Shown here: positions 20,477 to 27,855 of the stretch, piece by piece
How the letters are laid out: each line of letters opens with the position of its first letter
Position numbering within the stretch: position 1 is the first letter of the stretch
Assembly: GCA_944390015.1 (NCBI GenBank)
Contig: CALXOL010000004.1
Span: forward strand, 62,001 to 126,000
Origin: an uncultured Spirochaetaceae bacterium
Lineage (GTDB): Bacteria > Spirochaetota > Spirochaetia > Sphaerochaetales > Sphaerochaetaceae
DNA: 64,000 nt
Reading direction: 5' to 3'
Position numbers and translations under genes: made by a program
The notes under the pieces: model-generated
Seen by the model: the letters and a program-made list of their open reading frames with translations, nothing else
Databases searched by the model: none
What the model was told of the DNA's origin: nothing

Positions 20477-21184
20477 ATGGACATCAAACAACTTAACAGT
20501 GTCAGCCCCCTAAGGGTTTTTGAAGAGGCGATCAACGGAGGTCTTGGGAAGGGAAATCTCGGAGTCATCGTCTCCCGTCATGGTGTGGGAAAGACGGCCT
20601 GTCTGGTACACCTTGCAACAGATAAGCTATTTAAGGGAGAGAGTGTCATACACGTATCTTTCTCTGGAAACGTAGAGCACGTAATAAACTGGTATAAGGA
20701 AGTCTTTAAGGAAATTGCTGAGATGCAGAGCCTTGATGATGCGACAATGGTTTATAATTCCATTCTTGCAAACAGGGTCGTTATGAACTTCTCTCAGGAG
20801 CAGGTTCCTATAGACAAGGTTCTTTCAAGTCTTGAGTCCCTAATAAGCCAGGGATCTTTCAATGCAGATGCCATATTGTTCGATGGATATAAGCTTACTA
20901 TCGCGGATGAGGAAGACATCATAAAGATCAAGGACTTTGCCAAGAAGATGAATCTTGAAGTCTGGTTCAGCGTCTCTCCTGTACGTCCTGATGTGGTATA
21001 CGATGAGCACGGAGTACCAAATACCCTCCTGAAATATTATGATTTGATTGATGTGCTTGTCGCTCTACGATACGATGATAAGATAGATAAGGTCGTTATG
21101 ACGGTTGTAAGGGCTCATCACGAGGATGTTCCAAAGCCGATGGGAGTCAACTTGGATCCGAAGACGATGCTTATTTCCAAATAA
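20477..21184 (+). CDS. small RecA/KaiC-like P-loop ATPase, function unknown
   Basis: A 235-residue protein with Walker A as SRHGVGKTA (about residues 33-41) and a Walker B-like strand AILFDGYKL near residue 137. The order of strands resembles a single RecA/KaiC or DnaB-type ATPase core without extra DNA-binding domains. Start chosen from AGGAGG ten bases upstream. It has its own promoter and terminator and lies after EF-G, but no partner gene is adjacent. I do not recognise an orthologous characterised protein. Confidence 0.6.
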   Translation: MDIKQLNSVSPLRVFEEAINGGLGKGNLGVIVSRHGVGKTACLVHLATDKLFKGESVIHVSFSGNVEHVINWYKEVFKEIAEMQSLDDATMVYNSILANRVVMNFSQEQVPIDKVLSSLESLISQGSFNADAILFDGYKLTIADEEDIIKIKDFAKKMNLEVWFSVSPVRPDVVYDEHGVPNTLLKYYDLIDVLVALRYDDKIDKVVMTVVRAHHEDVPKPMGVNLDPKTMLISK

Positions 21185-21190
21185 GAAGGA

Positions 21191-21222
21191 AAGGTGAGGG
21201 CTTAATCCTCACCTTCTTTTTT
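21191..21222 (+). terminator. intrinsic terminator, overlapping the end of the HxlR gene
   Basis: Perfect nine-base-pair stem AAGGTGAGG (21191-21199) with CCTCACCTT (21207-21215), followed by CTTTTTT. The stem includes the last codons and stop of the convergent HxlR gene. Confidence 0.8.
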
Positions 21223-21543
21223 GTTCCTATCTCCCCACTCGGAGATTTCATCTATTATTTTACACAATGTCCTGCCGTAATCGGTAAGGCTGTATTCGAC
21301 GCATAGGGGGAAGTGTGAAACTTCGTTCCTTGATATGAGGCCGTCCTCCTCCATCTGTCTAAGTGTTATGGTAAGGCTTCTTGAAGAGATGTCTACGATG
21401 AATCTTCTCATCTCGTTGAATCTTACCGTCTCATATTCAGTCAGCGTATATAGAATTGGAAGACGGAAATTGCCTCCTATCATTTTTAATGCATAGCCGA
21501 AGCCCGTCTCCTCTATGTTTCTTTCCTTCATACTCTCTTTCAT
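21202..21543 (-). CDS. HxlR-family transcriptional regulator
   Basis: A 113-residue winged-helix protein of the HxlR type: FRLPILYTLTEYETVRFNEMRR, the recognition helix region DISSRSLTITLRQMEEDGLI, and LTDYGRTLCKIIDEISEWG. One conserved family feature, an N-terminal Cys used for redox or electrophile sensing, is not visible here. The -10 like TATATT (21551-21556) ends seven bases before the ATG with no Shine-Dalgarno site, again predicting a leaderless mRNA. Divergent from the MarR gene. Confidence 0.87.
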   Translation of the reverse strand: MKESMKERNIEETGFGYALKMIGGNFRLPILYTLTEYETVRFNEMRRFIVDISSRSLTITLRQMEEDGLISRNEVSHFPLCVEYSLTDYGRTLCKIIDEISEWGDRNKKEGED

Positions 21544-21572
21544 AGTGAATAATATAACATGAAAAACTTTCC

Positions 21573-21601
21573 TTGACTGATGAAAATCAATATTTTAGAT
21601 T
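21573..21601 (+). promoter_or_regulatory. promoter of the MarR gene
   Basis: TTGACT (21573-21578), 17-base spacer, TAGATT (21596-21601). The short leader carries GGAGG. Confidence 0.55.
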
Positions 21602-21619
21602 AATTTCACGGAGGCTTAT

Positions 21620-22042
21620 ATGGAAGAGATGCCATTGGCGTTTCTGATTGGGAAACTGTCGAATAGAATAAGACGGCGTATTATAGAGCTCGCCGCGGAT
21701 TTCCCTTATACCGGAGCACAGGGGAAAGTCCTGTATTTTCTGCTTACACATAAGGAAGCGGTCTACCAGAAAGACATAGAGCAGGAATTCTCCCTCCGTC
21801 CATCTTCAGCTACAGAGCTGTTAAAGAAGATGGAAGAAGCCGGACTGCTTTACAGGGAGTGCGAAGAGCGTGATGCCAGGCTCAAACGGATAGTCCTTAC
21901 GGAAAAGGCACTCTCGTATGATGCTGAAATCCAGAAGGGTCTCCACCTCCTGGAGATGGCCATGAGGGAAGGGATAAAAGAGAAGGATGAAGAGACTTTC
22001 CGCAAGATTTGCATGCGCATGCTTGAGAACATCGATGGTTAG
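21620..22042 (+). CDS. MarR-family transcriptional regulator
   Basis: A 140-residue winged helix-turn-helix protein. The MarR core is clear: VYQKDIEQEFSLRPSSATEL for the recognition helix, then LLKKMEEAGLLYRE and ERDARLKRIVLTEKA for the wing. GGAGG precedes the start. It is divergent from the HxlR gene with 76 bases between, so each could affect the other's promoter. The final codons overlap the convergent ATPase gene by four bases. Confidence 0.88.
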   Translation: MEEMPLAFLIGKLSNRIRRRIIELAADFPYTGAQGKVLYFLLTHKEAVYQKDIEQEFSLRPSSATELLKKMEEAGLLYRECEERDARLKRIVLTEKALSYDAEIQKGLHLLEMAMREGIKEKDEETFRKICMRMLENIDG

Positions 22043-23331
22043 GGTTTCAGCGAGAAGATATCCTTAAGTGATATATATGCCTCTCCATCGGAAGGGAATG
22101 TGAATCCGTTTGTGGAAAATAATCCTACCTCAGCTTTGCCTCTGGTGAGATCCTTTATTCTTTTTCGCTCTTTTTGCAACATCTCATCATCGACCCTCTT
22201 GTCATAGAATATCGAATAGATACGATGCTTCTGCTCTGTTATCATGGCCATCTGCTCTTCATTCTCATCATCTATGAAGTACCTGCCTATGATTGATATA
22301 ATGCTTGAGAATTTGCCATCAAGAGATGCTTTTTCAAGGTAATCTGTGAGTATGGTTCTTAGACTTAGCCTGAAATAATCATCCAGTTCTTTTTCTATGT
22401 ATTTCTCGTAATATGCCTTGCTGCCAATCATCTCTACAAGATCCTTATTAGGATATATGAACCTGAAATAGAATCTGAGCAGATTGTCATCAATCTCATA
22501 AAGCACTTTCTTCCTGTCTATTTTCTTGTTTATCGGGTAGCTTTTTTTCACCAGTCCAAGATCTATTAGAATGTTCAGCTGCTTATCCAGAAGTCCATTG
22601 TATTTCTGTCCTGTCGCCTCAACGAGATCGCTATATTTCATCCTGCCATCCTTGAGTATGGACAGTATCAGGAAGGCATAGCTCTTTTTTCCCAGATCCT
22701 CAAAAAGTTCATGCTCTATATATTCGCTTATTATGCTGTCGTTTGAAAGAAGAAGATTCCTTACGTTTCTCTTAAGGGATTCCTCTGGATCGATTTTAAG
22801 AGTTACAAATTCTGAGGAGCCGAAGACGAGATAAAACTGAAGCTGTTTTGCATATGGCAGGCTTTTCAACAACTCAAAACTCTCGTAGTATTTCGCAGGA
22901 TGTTTTTCAATGGATAAAAAGACCTCATCTTCGTTCAGCTCCTTGATGAGGGATGTCTGGGACGTAGTCAGTACTATCCTGTGTTTTTGTGCGGCCTTTT
23001 TCAGGGTATCTGCTATTTTCATAGAGAATCTGAACAGTATCTCGGCATTTTCAATTATGATTATGAGCCTCTCGTCCTGTTTGGCAATTTCCGTGAAAAG
23101 GGTATCCATGTCATCGGCTTTGACTGGCTGACCGATGTTCTCTGCTCTGGCTTTTAAAAGGATGAAGTTCTCTCTTTCATTAGTATTCTTCATCTGATAA
23201 TAGAGTATTTTCTCCTTCCTGCCTTTTATGGCATTCTTCATGTAGCTGGTCTTACCGCTTTTTCTTATTCCATACACAATGAGGATGTTCTCATCTCTGG
23301 AAGAGAGGAATTTTCTTACTCTATCATCCAT
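22039..23331 (-). CDS. archaeal-type ATPase with DUF234-like C-terminus
   Basis: A 430-residue P-loop protein. Walker A is GIRKSGKTS (residues about 21-29). The Walker B strand LIIIIENAEIL has Asn where most relatives have Asp before Glu/Asp. A winged-helix region follows (residues 225-290, DGRMKYSDLVEATGQKYNGL), then a DUF234-like segment YEIDDNLLRFYFRFIYPN. Members are common in archaea and host-associated bacteria, with unknown role. GGAGG lies before the ATG. Same strand as the SprT-like gene 68 bases upstream. Confidence 0.75.
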   Translation of the reverse strand: MDDRVRKFLSSRDENILIVYGIRKSGKTSYMKNAIKGRKEKILYYQMKNTNERENFILLKARAENIGQPVKADDMDTLFTEIAKQDERLIIIIENAEILFRFSMKIADTLKKAAQKHRIVLTTSQTSLIKELNEDEVFLSIEKHPAKYYESFELLKSLPYAKQLQFYLVFGSSEFVTLKIDPEESLKRNVRNLLLSNDSIISEYIEHELFEDLGKKSYAFLILSILKDGRMKYSDLVEATGQKYNGLLDKQLNILIDLGLVKKSYPINKKIDRKKVLYEIDDNLLRFYFRFIYPNKDLVEMIGSKAYYEKYIEKELDDYFRLSLRTILTDYLEKASLDGKFSSIISIIGRYFIDDENEEQMAMITEQKHRIYSIFYDKRVDDEMLQKERKRIKDLTRGKAEVGLFSTNGFTFPSDGEAYISLKDIFSLKP

Positions 23332-23399
23332 ATCGCCTCCAATGTTTTTTCATTTTCTCATATTTTCAGGAAAGAACAAGAAGATATGGGGCAAAAAAC

Positions 23400-24446
23400 T
23401 TATTTCTCTCTTTTATCTTCTATTTTTCTTATGTAAGTGTGAGCTTCTCTTTGGGGGATGTTTATACCTTTTGAAGCTATCTCTCCCTTTTCATATGCCT
23501 CTCTGCTTTGAAACATCGCTCTTGTCCGCCTACCTGTTATCTTTGATGAGGTGAATATATGCTCGAATATCCTTCTGTTGTCTCTGTAGCTTATTGCGAG
23601 GGCCCTTGCAGCCGATTGCTCCTCGCATTTCTTTATCTTTTCGTACAGCATGGAGGCAAGCCCTGCCGCAAATGAGTAATAATCGAGATTCTTCTCGGTC
23701 TGCTTCTCTTTATCATAGGCATCTTTCAGTGCTTTTTTCAGGAAAAGATACGTCTCGTAAGCGAATTGGACCTGCTCGATGCTTCCGTATGCCGTAAGGG
23801 CGATATTCTTTCCTCTCTTCTCCCTTAATATAAGGGCACCAGAGAGCTTTATTATGATTGATGCAAATACTTTCTCATAAAAGAAGAATCTGGATTTTGC
23901 ATCCATCTGGCAAGAGTACATCCTCTCCTCGTTTTCATTATTGCATTCCTCTTTAAGAGAGTATTTGCTCATCAGGCGTTGTGCTGCTTTGAGCGCTTCC
24001 ATGCTCTCGTTCTCAAATGGACTTTCAGATAATCTGATGAGTTTTTTAACCTTGCATCGTACTTTATCCTTCTGCTCATTTTGCATCCTTGCTTTAGATT
24101 TTTCAAAGCCATCAGGTACTCCTAAGGCAGAACATATTTCTCTGAATCGGGCGTCGTGCTGGCTGAATCCTCTTTGCCCATAGTCCACCGCGTGTGAGAG
24201 CTCATGCAGGAATGTCGCATCGAGATTGTATGTATCTGTTTCCTTCAGGAAATTCTCACTAAGTACGATAATATTCCCATCTGCATCAAAATAGCCGAGT
24301 CTACCATTGCTATCTGTAGGTGCGAATATTATTCTGGGAAGGGGATTGAGTACGCATCCAATTCCTTTTTTCTCCATCAGGGCATTTAGACGGGCACACT
24401 CTTTTATCGCAGTAGGACTAACGGTTCTTATTTTCATCGATGACAT
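23400..24446 (-). CDS. SprT-like zinc metalloprotease fused to DUF2786-like domain
   Basis: A 348-residue cytoplasmic protein. Residues 1-115 form a SprT/WSS1-like protease domain: active-site HELSHAVD (81-88) and the downstream HDARFREI (97-104) that supplies the third ligand region in SprT proteins. Residues about 130-170 contain the DUF2786 signature KKLIRLSESPFENESMEALK with RLMSKYSL. The rest is helical, as in DUF7168-type tails. Promoter TTGATG-17-TATTAA ends six bases before the ATG. Role unknown; protein-DNA crosslink repair is one idea from the SprT relation. Confidence 0.75.
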   Translation of the reverse strand: MSSMKIRTVSPTAIKECARLNALMEKKGIGCVLNPLPRIIFAPTDSNGRLGYFDADGNIIVLSENFLKETDTYNLDATFLHELSHAVDYGQRGFSQHDARFREICSALGVPDGFEKSKARMQNEQKDKVRCKVKKLIRLSESPFENESMEALKAAQRLMSKYSLKEECNNENEERMYSCQMDAKSRFFFYEKVFASIIIKLSGALILREKRGKNIALTAYGSIEQVQFAYETYLFLKKALKDAYDKEKQTEKNLDYYSFAAGLASMLYEKIKKCEEQSAARALAISYRDNRRIFEHIFTSSKITGRRTRAMFQSREAYEKGEIASKGINIPQREAHTYIRKIEDKREK

Positions 24447-24452
24447 GATACA

Positions 24453-24481
24453 TTAATAATCAGAAGAGAAGAAGGCATCAA
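24453..24481 (-). promoter_or_regulatory. promoter of the SprT-DUF2786 gene
   Basis: On the minus strand TTGATG (24476-24481), 17-base spacer, TATTAA (24453-24458), then six bases to the ATG. No ribosome binding site. It starts right after the oppF stop. Confidence 0.6.
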
Positions 24482-24483
24482 CA

Positions 24484-25473
24484 TTAGATGAAGCATGCAT
24501 AGCTGTGAGATGAATCTATTTTTCTCATCTGAGGTATATGATTCTTACAATGGACCATTCTATCTAGACATCTTGAATAGAATGGACAGCCTTGTGTTCC
24601 CTCCCAGCTGGAAGAAATGTCTTTGTCCAAGATCAGAGGCGTCTTCCATCTTCTTTTGAAGTCTGCTGAGGGGGCGGATGAGAGCAGTGCCCTGGTATAT
24701 GGATGGGAGGGATTTTCAAAGATGTCTTTTACATCCGCTTCCTCCATAATGCGTCCGAGATACATTACGATTACTCTTGATGCAACCTTCCTTATGGCAT
24801 TTAAATCATGGCAGATGAGTATGAATGCTATTTTCATCTCTTCTTTCAGGCTTGTTATGAGCTTGAGGATCTGAGAGGCTGTGGACACATCCAGAGCGGA
24901 GAGAATCTCATCGGCAAGGATTATCTCAGGATTAAGCATTAGTGCTCTTGCTATGGCAACTCTCTGTCTTTGCCCTCCCGATAGCTCATGGGGGTATCTG
25001 GTCATGTATGATCTGCTCATTCCTGTCCTTTCTAAAAGCATTATGACACGTGATGCTATCTCTTCTTTCGTCCAGTTATGATCGAGCATGCCACGTCTGT
25101 TATAGATTCTCATCGGTTCTGATATTATTGATTCTACCGTCATCTTTGGATCAAGGGATGAGAATGAGGACTGAAAAACCATCTGCATGTTGCGCCTCTC
25201 CTTTAAAAGGGTTCTATTATCCGCCTTGCACAGGTCGATTCCATGTAGCAGAACTTCTCCACTAATTGGAGTATAAAGCTGCGCTATGCTTCTTATGAGT
25301 GTGCTTTTGCCGCATCCTGATTCTCCGACTATTCCCAGGACCTCTCCCTTATGTAAGTTAAGAGAGATGCCGTCAACGGCTTTTATCATCTTTCTTTTTC
25401 TCTTGAAGAGACCATTTTCAATGGGAAAATACTGGCAGAGATTCTTGACTTCAAGGATTAAATCATCTTCCAT
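24484..25473 (-). CDS. oppF: oligopeptide/dipeptide ABC transporter ATPase (OppF-like)
   Basis: A 329-residue ABC ATPase: Walker A GESGCGKST, signature LSGGQRQRVAIARAL, Walker B EIILADEI, and the C-terminal oligopeptide-transporter extension (HPYTRALLSSAP, CPFYSRC). It starts directly at the stop of oppD (TGAATG). No permease or binding-protein genes are adjacent, so the pair must serve a transporter encoded elsewhere. Confidence 0.92.
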   Translation of the reverse strand: MEDDLILEVKNLCQYFPIENGLFKRKRKMIKAVDGISLNLHKGEVLGIVGESGCGKSTLIRSIAQLYTPISGEVLLHGIDLCKADNRTLLKERRNMQMVFQSSFSSLDPKMTVESIISEPMRIYNRRGMLDHNWTKEEIASRVIMLLERTGMSRSYMTRYPHELSGGQRQRVAIARALMLNPEIILADEILSALDVSTASQILKLITSLKEEMKIAFILICHDLNAIRKVASRVIVMYLGRIMEEADVKDIFENPSHPYTRALLSSAPSADFKRRWKTPLILDKDISSSWEGTQGCPFYSRCLDRMVHCKNHIPQMRKIDSSHSYACFI

Positions 25474-26433
25474 TCAAGACCTCCCATCGCTGTATTTCCA
25501 GCATGAGACAAGGTGTTGTTCACCACAAGATATAGTAGGCGGAGGAGATGTTAGGCAGTTTAACTGTCTTTCCTGGCATCTTGGATAAAAAGGGCAGGGC
25601 GATTCATTTTCTTCTTCACCACTTATATAAAGTACCTGCTCATTATCACCTCTGGAGGCTGAGAGCAGAGAACGTGTATATGGGTGAAGAGGTCTATCAA
25701 ATAGTTCTGAGACCGTAGCTGATTCCATTATGTGCCCCTTATACATCACATGGACCCGGTTGCAAAGTTCTGCGATGACGTTTAAGTCATGACTGATCAG
25801 CAATATCGAGGTTCCGTTCTTTTCGTTTATGGATTTTATCAGATCAAGAATTGTCGCCTGCACGGTGACATCAAGGGATGAGGTCGGCTCATCAGCGATT
25901 ATAAGCTCAGCTCCGCAGCAGAGTGCGATGGCAAGCATTATGCGGGTCTTCATCCCACCTGAGAACTGATCGGGGTAATCATCCATCCTATTTTGAGGAT
26001 CTGGAAGCCCAACTAGGGCGAGTGCTTCTATGGCTTTCTGCCTTGCCTCAGCTTTCGTCAGGCCCTGATGCATTCTTATCGTCTCTATAATCTGGCTGGA
26101 GATTTTGCGGTATGGGTTGAGTGCGAACGATGCATCCTGGAAGACCATTGAAATACTGGCACCTCTTATCTTTTCAAGTTCCTTTTCCTTCATACTGAGA
26201 ATATCTTTACCCCTAAAGATTATTCTCCCTTTCGCTTGTTGGATAAGGCGTAGTATTGAAAGGCATGTGACACTCTTTCCACTTCCTGATTCTCCGACTA
26301 TCCCTATGATTTCTCCCCTATGTATTGTGAAAGAGATACCGTCTACCGCCTTTACAGTCACTCCGTTTTTTTCAAAGTACGTCCTAAGGCCTTCCACTTC
26401 TAATAATACATCTTCTTTTCTTCTGTCTTTCAT
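25474..26433 (-). CDS. oppD: oligopeptide/dipeptide ABC transporter ATPase (OppD-like)
   Basis: A 319-residue ABC ATPase: Walker A GESGSGKSV, signature FSGGMKTRIMLAIAL, Walker B ELIIADEPTSSLD, and an OppD C-terminal extension with HPYTRSLLSA and CPFYPRCQERQLNC. The extension Cys residues recur as in other OppD/DppD proteins. A GGAG site precedes the ATG. First gene of the oppDF pair. Confidence 0.92.
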   Translation of the reverse strand: MKDRRKEDVLLEVEGLRTYFEKNGVTVKAVDGISFTIHRGEIIGIVGESGSGKSVTCLSILRLIQQAKGRIIFRGKDILSMKEKELEKIRGASISMVFQDASFALNPYRKISSQIIETIRMHQGLTKAEARQKAIEALALVGLPDPQNRMDDYPDQFSGGMKTRIMLAIALCCGAELIIADEPTSSLDVTVQATILDLIKSINEKNGTSILLISHDLNVIAELCNRVHVMYKGHIMESATVSELFDRPLHPYTRSLLSASRGDNEQVLYISGEEENESPCPFYPRCQERQLNCLTSPPPTISCGEQHLVSCWKYSDGRS

Positions 26434-26466
26434 TACTTCTCCTGTTTTCCTGGAAGACCTGCTTAA

Positions 26467-26472
26467 ATTATA
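26467..26472 (-). promoter_or_regulatory. extended -10 element for oppDF
   Basis: On the minus strand TGC-TATAAT, a TGn extended -10, about 34 bases before the oppD ATG. It is divergent from the rimO promoter 26 bases away. No good -35 is visible. Confidence 0.5.
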
Positions 26473-26497
26473 GCAGAAACATATGGCAAAATCTGCG

Positions 26498-26526
26498 TTG
26501 CTAAAATTAAAGCAAAAAGTTAATGT
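26498..26526 (+). promoter_or_regulatory. promoter of the rimO-pcrA operon
   Basis: TTGCTA (26498-26503), 17-base spacer, TAATGT (26521-26526), then exactly six bases to the ATG at 26533. No Shine-Dalgarno site. Confidence 0.62.
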
Positions 26527-26532
26527 ATCTCT

Positions 26533-27855
26533 ATGGAGAAAATTTATATAGAGAGCCTTGGCTGTGCCAAGAACCAGGTCGATAGTGAGATTCTTTTAAC
26601 TTATGCGCTTGAGAGTGGTTATGAGAGAACGGAAAGCCCTGCAGAGGCCGATGTCATTGTTGTAAACACGTGTGCCTTCATCGAGGATGCGAAGAAGGAA
26701 TCGATAGATACCGTGCTCTCTATGAGAGAAGCATATCCAAAAGCGAGGATAATTCTTTCTGGATGCCTTGCCCAGCGTTACGGTAAAGAGATGGAATTCG
26801 AGGAAGTGGATGCCATATTCGGCAACCATGACCTTTCACTTTTCCCAGAGATCCTGAAAGAGACGGAAGCTGAGCACCATCCAGTTGAGGTCCCTACATA
26901 TCCGGATCCCGATAGGGAGAGGGATGATAGATCTATTCTTCTTTCCAGACCCGGATGCGCCTATCTTAAGATAAGTGAGGGGTGTAATCACTGCTGCTCA
27001 TATTGTGCCATACCGATTATCCGCGGGCCTCTGAGAAGCAGACCTTTTGAGAAGATCATAGAGGAGGCAAAGCGCCTTATCAAAGAAGGTGTCTATGAGA
27101 TATCGGTAATAGCGCAGGATCTCGGAGCATATGGAATTGATTTGTATGGTCGGAGCAGGTTTACCGAGCTTATGGATGCACTCTCTTCACTTGATGGTGA
27201 TTTCGTTCTCAGAATGTTATATATCCATCCAGATACGTTTCCCATGGATTTACTTCCTCTTGTCAAAGAGAGAAAGAGGATTCTTCCTTATTTCGATATC
27301 CCCGTCCAGCATGCCGATCCAAAGATTCTCCGCGCTATGGGAAGAACGGGAAGCCGGCAGATATACCTTTCCCTGGTCGATAAAATAAGGGAATGCCTAC
27401 CGGATGCGGTAATCAGAACGACCATAATGTTGGGCTTTCCAGGAGAGGACGAAGAGACTTTTGAAGAGGTGAAGAGATTCATAAGCGAAGGGCGTTTCGA
27501 CTGGATGGGCTCCTTCACATATTCAAGGGAGGAGGATACCCCAGCCTATAAGATGCGTAATAAGAGGGAGCATGATAAGGCTCATAAGGCAGCTCAGTCT
27601 TACCAGAAAGAGCTCATGGAGATGCAGAATGTAATAAGTGAGGAGCGCATGCACCGTTTCGTCGGCAACACATATAAGGCAATCATAGAAGAGAGAATAG
27701 AGGGGGAGGATCTTTATTTCGGACGTATCTATGCGCAAGCCCCGGATGTAGATGGACTTACTGTGATAAGTGCGAAGGATTTAAAGCCGGGTGATGTCGT
27801 TGCTGTAAAAATCATTAAGTCCATGGGCTTTGATCTTGATGCGGTTGCCTTATGA
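26533..27855 (+). CDS. rimO: ribosomal protein S12 methylthiotransferase RimO
   Basis: Radical SAM enzyme that methylthiolates Asp of ribosomal protein S12. The 440-residue protein has an N-terminal UPF0004 domain (SLGCAKNQVDSE, with Cys also at VVNTCAFIEDAKKE and LSGCLAQRY), the radical SAM motif CNHCCSYC (residues about 152-159) and a C-terminal TRAM domain. The RimO-type start (LGCAKNQVDSE) distinguishes it from MiaB. Its start has no ribosome binding site. pcrA follows with a four-base overlap. Confidence 0.94.
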   Translation: MEKIYIESLGCAKNQVDSEILLTYALESGYERTESPAEADVIVVNTCAFIEDAKKESIDTVLSMREAYPKARIILSGCLAQRYGKEMEFEEVDAIFGNHDLSLFPEILKETEAEHHPVEVPTYPDPDRERDDRSILLSRPGCAYLKISEGCNHCCSYCAIPIIRGPLRSRPFEKIIEEAKRLIKEGVYEISVIAQDLGAYGIDLYGRSRFTELMDALSSLDGDFVLRMLYIHPDTFPMDLLPLVKERKRILPYFDIPVQHADPKILRAMGRTGSRQIYLSLVDKIRECLPDAVIRTTIMLGFPGEDEETFEEVKRFISEGRFDWMGSFTYSREEDTPAYKMRNKREHDKAHKAAQSYQKELMEMQNVISEERMHRFVGNTYKAIIEERIEGEDLYFGRIYAQAPDVDGLTVISAKDLKPGDVVAVKIIKSMGFDLDAVAL

